Shown: piece by piece, positions 60,452-64,000 of the stretch
How the letters are laid out: each line of letters begins with the position of its first letter
Numbering within the stretch: the first letter of the stretch is position 1
Assembly (NCBI GenBank): GCA_946408345.1
Contig: CAMJRR010000001.1
Span: 62,001-126,000 of the forward strand
Reading direction: 5' to 3'
DNA: 64,000 nucleotides
Source: an uncultured Bacteroidales bacterium
GTDB lineage: Bacteria > Bacteroidota > Bacteroidia > Bacteroidales > F082
Translations under genes and position numbers: made by a program
Notes under the pieces: model-generated
Told to the model about the DNA's origin: nothing
What the model saw: only the letters and a program-made list of their open reading frames with translations
The model's database searches: none

Positions 60452-63037
60452 TTATTGAAGAATTATCACTTTTTTTGTCAAAACCGTGTTTTGCCATGTA
60501 GCCACGAAGAAATAAAGTCCTTCGGCCAATGATTTGCATTGGTAAGGAATAGAATAAAAGCTCGATTCACTATTGACTTGGAACTGGTCAATCAATGCAC
60601 CGTGCATGTCAAACACTTTGAGGTCTGTCTTCCCGATGAGGTTTTCGAAGTTTAGCTCCATTGTTCCATTATTGGGATTGGGCGCAATGTTGAAATCAGA
60701 TAGGATGGTCTCATTCTCATCAATTCCATAGAAAGATGATTTGAGATAGAAAGAGTTGGTCGTGCTATCTTGGTCGCAATGGTTGTAAACGGTGCAGCTC
60801 AATTCAACGTACTCGTCACAACGTTCGGCCACGTAGACGCGACAATAGTGTTTGCCGTCTTCTTTTTCAAAAGGTTCAATTAACCAGGATGGTTGGGAGA
60901 TGTGCCATTCCCAATACTCCCAGTCGTCTATGTGATTGAGGGTGTCCTCCACATAGAAATCATATTGGAAGGAGAAAAACTCGGTGTTGGTAATCACTGC
61001 AACAGTGTCGCCAAAAACAGTGGCGTTTTGGGTATTGCAACTGATTTTGGGTTTGGGACTGTAGTCAAGGTCAAGTTCGAGGTGATACACCTTGTCACAT
61101 TCAGTTGCCATGCCAGGAACCGTGTCGGTGTAGTGCCCTGATGTGGTCAGAGTATAACCCCGCCATTCGAAAAAATCACATTTTTCGTTTACAGTTTCTG
61201 TGGCCATGTTGATGAGTTGGCTTACAGTGAGGTTGAGTGTGGCATGACTCTCGCAGCCACTTTCGTTGGTAAGGGTTATGGTTTGATAATAAGAACCGGG
61301 CGTTTCGTAATGCAGGTTAAAACCTTGTTCGGTGTAGTTGCTGGGTGCTGTGAAACAAACCGTGTCGTATATCTCTTGATCGGGGTCGCTGTCTAAATTG
61401 ATATAGAAATAGGAGGTGTTTGTGGCTGATGTTCCTCCACAAGGTGGCTCAGGCGTGGTGACGGTTAGTGTGGCCTCAAATAGTCCGTTGTCTTCATATT
61501 GGTGGGTAGCAGGGTTGTCGGAGCTGGTGGTGCCGTCGCCAAAGTCCCACATAAGATTGTAATCGATGAAATTGATGTCGGCTTCAAAAGTAATGTCTCG
61601 CGAAACGCAATTGGTGACGGTGTCATAGGTGTTGACGACCTCTTCGTTGACTGTAATGGAGGTCGTCAGGTCGGCGGCTTTCGATCCTACCATATAGGCA
61701 TAACCCGTTGCATGACCAAAACCATAGACATGGGCATTGAAGCCTCCTTCACATGAGAGGTGGTGAGCGCCGTGGCTGATTTCCTGCCGGTAAAACCTGT
61801 AGCTGTTGTTCCCTGCAACGGCATCAAATTGGTTTTCTGGTATTGGGTTGCCGTCAAGGAAGACGTTGTTAGCGTCTTCGCTTTTGACAATGATGTTGAT
61901 GTAATGTAGGTTAACGCTAACATGTCCTGGATCCAAGTCGTTGAACGTGTTGAAGGTAAGCTCATTGATGCGCTGCTCGATAGGGGCAATCCAAACCATA
62001 CTAGGCGCACCTTGTCCGTATTGGTTGTCTTGGGAAGGGTTATACAAGTAGACGGCGCATCGGCTTGTGGCTTCGATGAAATAGGATGTTTCTGGCATCC
62101 TGAAGCTTATGAATTCGTTGGCATTAAGGGTAGCATAAGGCTGGCCGTTGACCTTGATTTCGTTGTTGTTGGTGGCAGAGATGATTTTTACATAGTCTTT
62201 GTTCACTCGACCCAGCGAGGCTGTCACCACGAATTGTTTTCCCCATGCTTGGACCGGCATGGCTTGTTCGAAGATGCAGTCGGAGTCGTTACCGCCATCA
62301 GCGGGAACCATGGTCAAGGTGTTTCCGTTGAATACGGCAATCTTTTTGCAGTCATGGGCAGTGACTCGGCTGCCACTGAGGTCACGGCTGGAAGAAAGGG
62401 ACGTTCTATTCGATCGCACTTGATAGACTTGCCCTTGCTGTAGGGTGATACTGAAAGTCTGGCCAGCGGGTTTGCCGTCAAGGGTTCTCACGGTTGGGGT
62501 GATATCGACGATGGTAGCACCCTCTTCAACAGCGATGACGATGAAAGAGCTGGTGTGTTCGCCCATTTCTATGGATTGGTCGTAGGTTTGGATAATATAA
62601 TCGTCGGCAAGGGCGGGTGTGGGCAATACGTATGAGGCATCGAAAGAATATCTGGCCGTATTGGCACAATACACAGAAACGGGTTGGTCTGTTATGATGT
62701 GCAAACCTCTGTTTTTGGGGCTTGGGTTTTCATTACATTCCATATAGGCCTGCTCTCTGGGGATGTCAATGAATTTGAGGCCATTGGCCTCAATGGTAAA
62801 TGACTCCGACCACTCTGAGTTAGGGTTGCTAATGACACCTGTACAGTCATAAAGCGAGCTGATGAGTACTTGTATTTTCAGGTAGGGACTACCTCCATTA
62901 TTGTTGTCGTCAAATCCATTCCCAATAAATGATACCCAGAAGTCAGTGCCTTCAGTGGTGATGTCCTGCGAGAAGGTTTTGGGCCCAATGAGTGCAAGAA
63001 CAAGGAGTAGTAATATGGAGCTTTTTCTAGTTTTCAT
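60452..63037 (-). CDS. Secreted T9SS protein with IgGFc-binding-like and PKD domains, copy 2
   Basis: An 861-residue paralogue with the same layout: signal peptide (LALIGPKTFSQ), TTEGTDFWVSFIGNG, the IgGFc-binding-like region (RYSFDASYVLPTPALADDYII, YMVGSKAADLT), PKD with WDFGDGTTS near 497, a shorter set of GC(D/E)S repeats and a T9SS sorting domain (FNIAPNPNNGTMELNF through LYFFVATWQNTVLTKKVI). Shorter than copy 1 by about 105 residues, mainly in the repeat region. The gap to copy 1 is 64 bases; a single transcript with its neighbours is likely. Confidence 0.88.
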   Translation of the reverse strand: MKTRKSSILLLLVLALIGPKTFSQDITTEGTDFWVSFIGNGFDDNNNGGSPYLKIQVLISSLYDCTGVISNPNSEWSESFTIEANGLKFIDIPREQAYMECNENPSPKNRGLHIITDQPVSVYCANTARYSFDASYVLPTPALADDYIIQTYDQSIEMGEHTSSFIVIAVEEGATIVDITPTVRTLDGKPAGQTFSITLQQGQVYQVRSNRTSLSSSRDLSGSRVTAHDCKKIAVFNGNTLTMVPADGGNDSDCIFEQAMPVQAWGKQFVVTASLGRVNKDYVKIISATNNNEIKVNGQPYATLNANEFISFRMPETSYFIEATSRCAVYLYNPSQDNQYGQGAPSMVWIAPIEQRINELTFNTFNDLDPGHVSVNLHYINIIVKSEDANNVFLDGNPIPENQFDAVAGNNSYRFYRQEISHGAHHLSCEGGFNAHVYGFGHATGYAYMVGSKAADLTTSITVNEEVVNTYDTVTNCVSRDITFEADINFIDYNLMWDFGDGTTSSDNPATHQYEDNGLFEATLTVTTPEPPCGGTSATNTSYFYINLDSDPDQEIYDTVCFTAPSNYTEQGFNLHYETPGSYYQTITLTNESGCESHATLNLTVSQLINMATETVNEKCDFFEWRGYTLTTSGHYTDTVPGMATECDKVYHLELDLDYSPKPKISCNTQNATVFGDTVAVITNTEFFSFQYDFYVEDTLNHIDDWEYWEWHISQPSWLIEPFEKEDGKHYCRVYVAERCDEYVELSCTVYNHCDQDSTTNSFYLKSSFYGIDENETILSDFNIAPNPNNGTMELNFENLIGKTDLKVFDMHGALIDQFQVNSESSFYSIPYQCKSLAEGLYFFVATWQNTVLTKKVIILQ

Positions 63038-63085
63038 GTTAGTTGTTTTGCAGGATTATGATTTAGGTAGGTGTACAGTTATTGT

Positions 63086-64000
63086 TCAAGGAGAGACAAT
63101 GACTTTCTTTGTAAGTGTACCTTCCTTCCCGTTGGCAACGAAAAGATAGAGTCCCTTGGCTTTGTAATTCATGTCGTAGTTGAAGCTGGGATTATCTTCA
63201 GCAATGTGGGCTTGTATGTTGTCAATCAGAATACCCCGCATGTCATACACTTTGATGTCGATTTTTCCAGACATGTTGACGAAGTTGAGCGTCATCTTCC
63301 CATTGTTAGGGTTGGGCATGACGCTGAAGTCAGACGGGAAAATGTTCTGTTCATCGATGTCAAGGAAGGATGACTTGAGGTAGAATTTGCATTGTTTGCT
63401 TCCACAAGCGTTACTCATGGTAGCGGTCAGTATTACATAATCATCGTAATGCTCAGCTACATAGACCGTGCATTCGCTGTAGTATTTTCCATTGTTCACT
63501 TTTGGTGTTGGATCATACTCAATGGACCAAGAGGGTTTGCTAATGGTCCAGTCGCAATGTGTCCATGGACATTCCACCTCATTGTGTTTGCTTTCCTTCA
63601 CCCTGAAGGTGTATTGGAAAGAGAAGAACTCAGTGTTAGTAACCACGGCAACAGTATCGGCATCGGCATTGGGAAGGCCAAATACGACTGCACCTGGTGT
63701 AGTACATTGGATTTTTTCAGGAATTGGGGTGTAGGCCAATGTCAAGTCAAGATACACAAGACTGTCGCACCCTAAGGATGTGGTCAACTCTTTGGAATAG
63801 AAACCCGTTTCGGAATACTCAGTATCGTACCAGATGTAGGAATCGCAATCGGGATGATGTAGCGTATCGCCCTGGATGAGTCCCCCGACCTCTAAGTGAC
63901 ACGTGACGACACTATCGCAACCACTGTATGTATCAAAGATATAAGTGTAGTCCCCTGAAGTTGTATAGGTTGTATTATTCCATTCAAATGGTTGGCATGT
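63086..64000 (-). CDS. T9SS-sorted repeat protein, third paralogue, 5' end outside window
   Basis: The frame is open to base 64000 on the minus strand, giving 304 visible C-terminal residues. It holds two or more GCDS repeats (CDSYIWYDTEYSETGFYSKEL..SLGCDSLVYLDLTL), a region TEFFSFQYTFRVKE shared with copies 1 and 2, and a C-terminal T9SS sorting domain (FSVMPNPNNGKMTLNFVNMSG through LYLFVANGKEGTLTKKVIV). It very likely has the same N-terminal domains as its neighbours, but these are outside the window. It lies 48 bases upstream of copy 2 in the direction of transcription. Confidence 0.85.
   Translation of the reverse strand, partial: TCQPFEWNNTTYTTSGDYTYIFDTYSGCDSVVTCHLEVGGLIQGDTLHHPDCDSYIWYDTEYSETGFYSKELTTSLGCDSLVYLDLTLAYTPIPEKIQCTTPGAVVFGLPNADADTVAVVTNTEFFSFQYTFRVKESKHNEVECPWTHCDWTISKPSWSIEYDPTPKVNNGKYYSECTVYVAEHYDDYVILTATMSNACGSKQCKFYLKSSFLDIDEQNIFPSDFSVMPNPNNGKMTLNFVNMSGKIDIKVYDMRGILIDNIQAHIAEDNPSFNYDMNYKAKGLYLFVANGKEGTLTKKVIVSP

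Noticed and set aside
57487..64000. Possible CRISPR or DNA-level tandem repeat across the T9SS genes
   Set aside because: Similarity is at protein-domain level between paralogues, not short regularly spaced identical DNA repeats.

Overview
The window looks like a chromosomal segment of a Bacteroidota bacterium, most likely order Bacteroidales. Evidence: repeated promoter-like TAnnTTTG (-7) boxes upstream of operons, few strong Shine-Dalgarno sequences, lipoproteins with a Cys lipobox, C-terminal type IX secretion (T9SS) sorting domains, a GT3 glycogen synthase fused to an alpha-glucan phosphorylase, and a Wza/BY-kinase/PHP-phosphatase capsule export module. Genus cannot be decided from the sequence. 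I saw no tRNA, rRNA, CRISPR array, transposase or integrase; small RNAs cannot be excluded by eye.

Region 1 (1-31.1 kb, all + strand) is a surface-polysaccharide locus. It opens with a sugar transferase cut by the window edge. After a promoter and an inverted repeat come an ABC exporter pair (Wzm/Wzt with a C-terminal carbohydrate-binding domain), about nine glycosyltransferases and several tailoring enzymes. These include an asparagine-synthase-like protein without the glutaminase Cys, an ATP-grasp ligase, an MBOAT O-acyltransferase with its partner, an acyltransferase-3 protein, two paralogous hexapeptide acyltransferases, two NodB-type deacetylases and a MaoC-type hydratase. Sugar-nucleotide genes include WecB- and WecE-like enzymes. 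With a WecF-family transferase they suggest ManNAc- and Fuc4NAc-type sugars resembling those of enterobacterial common antigen. A second promoter precedes wza-wzc-phosphatase; the kinase ends in a Gly-Tyr tract and a His tract.

Region 2 (31.2-35.6 kb, - strand) holds a patatin/outer-membrane-barrel phospholipase and an M3 peptidyl-dipeptidase lipoprotein. A strong bidirectional terminator separates them from region 1. Region 3 (35.7-45.7 kb, + strand) is a glycogen/alpha-glucan operon: debranching enzyme, GT4 synthase-like protein, a secreted barrel-like protein of unknown role, GH57 amylase and the synthase-phosphorylase fusion.

Region 4 (45.7-57.3 kb, + strand) is a series of short units, most with their own promoter or terminator: NfeD plus SPFH protein, a TPR/HTH membrane regulator, a tiny HTH protein, a Nudix hydrolase, an ADP-forming acyl-CoA synthetase, two membrane proteins, an ABC transporter with twin permeases and a GntR/YtrA regulator, a large nested palindrome, and a DUF2807 lipoprotein. 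Region 5 (57.5-64 kb, - strand) carries three tandem paralogous secreted proteins with T9SS sorting domains; the two complete ones also have an IgGFc-binding-like region and a PKD domain, and the third runs off the window.

No intergenic stretch exceeds 300 bases. The most distinctive elements are the ECA-like sugar set in an ABC-exporter-containing Bacteroidales locus, the possible sugar-amidation pair, the nested palindrome at 56253-56376 and the tandem T9SS family.
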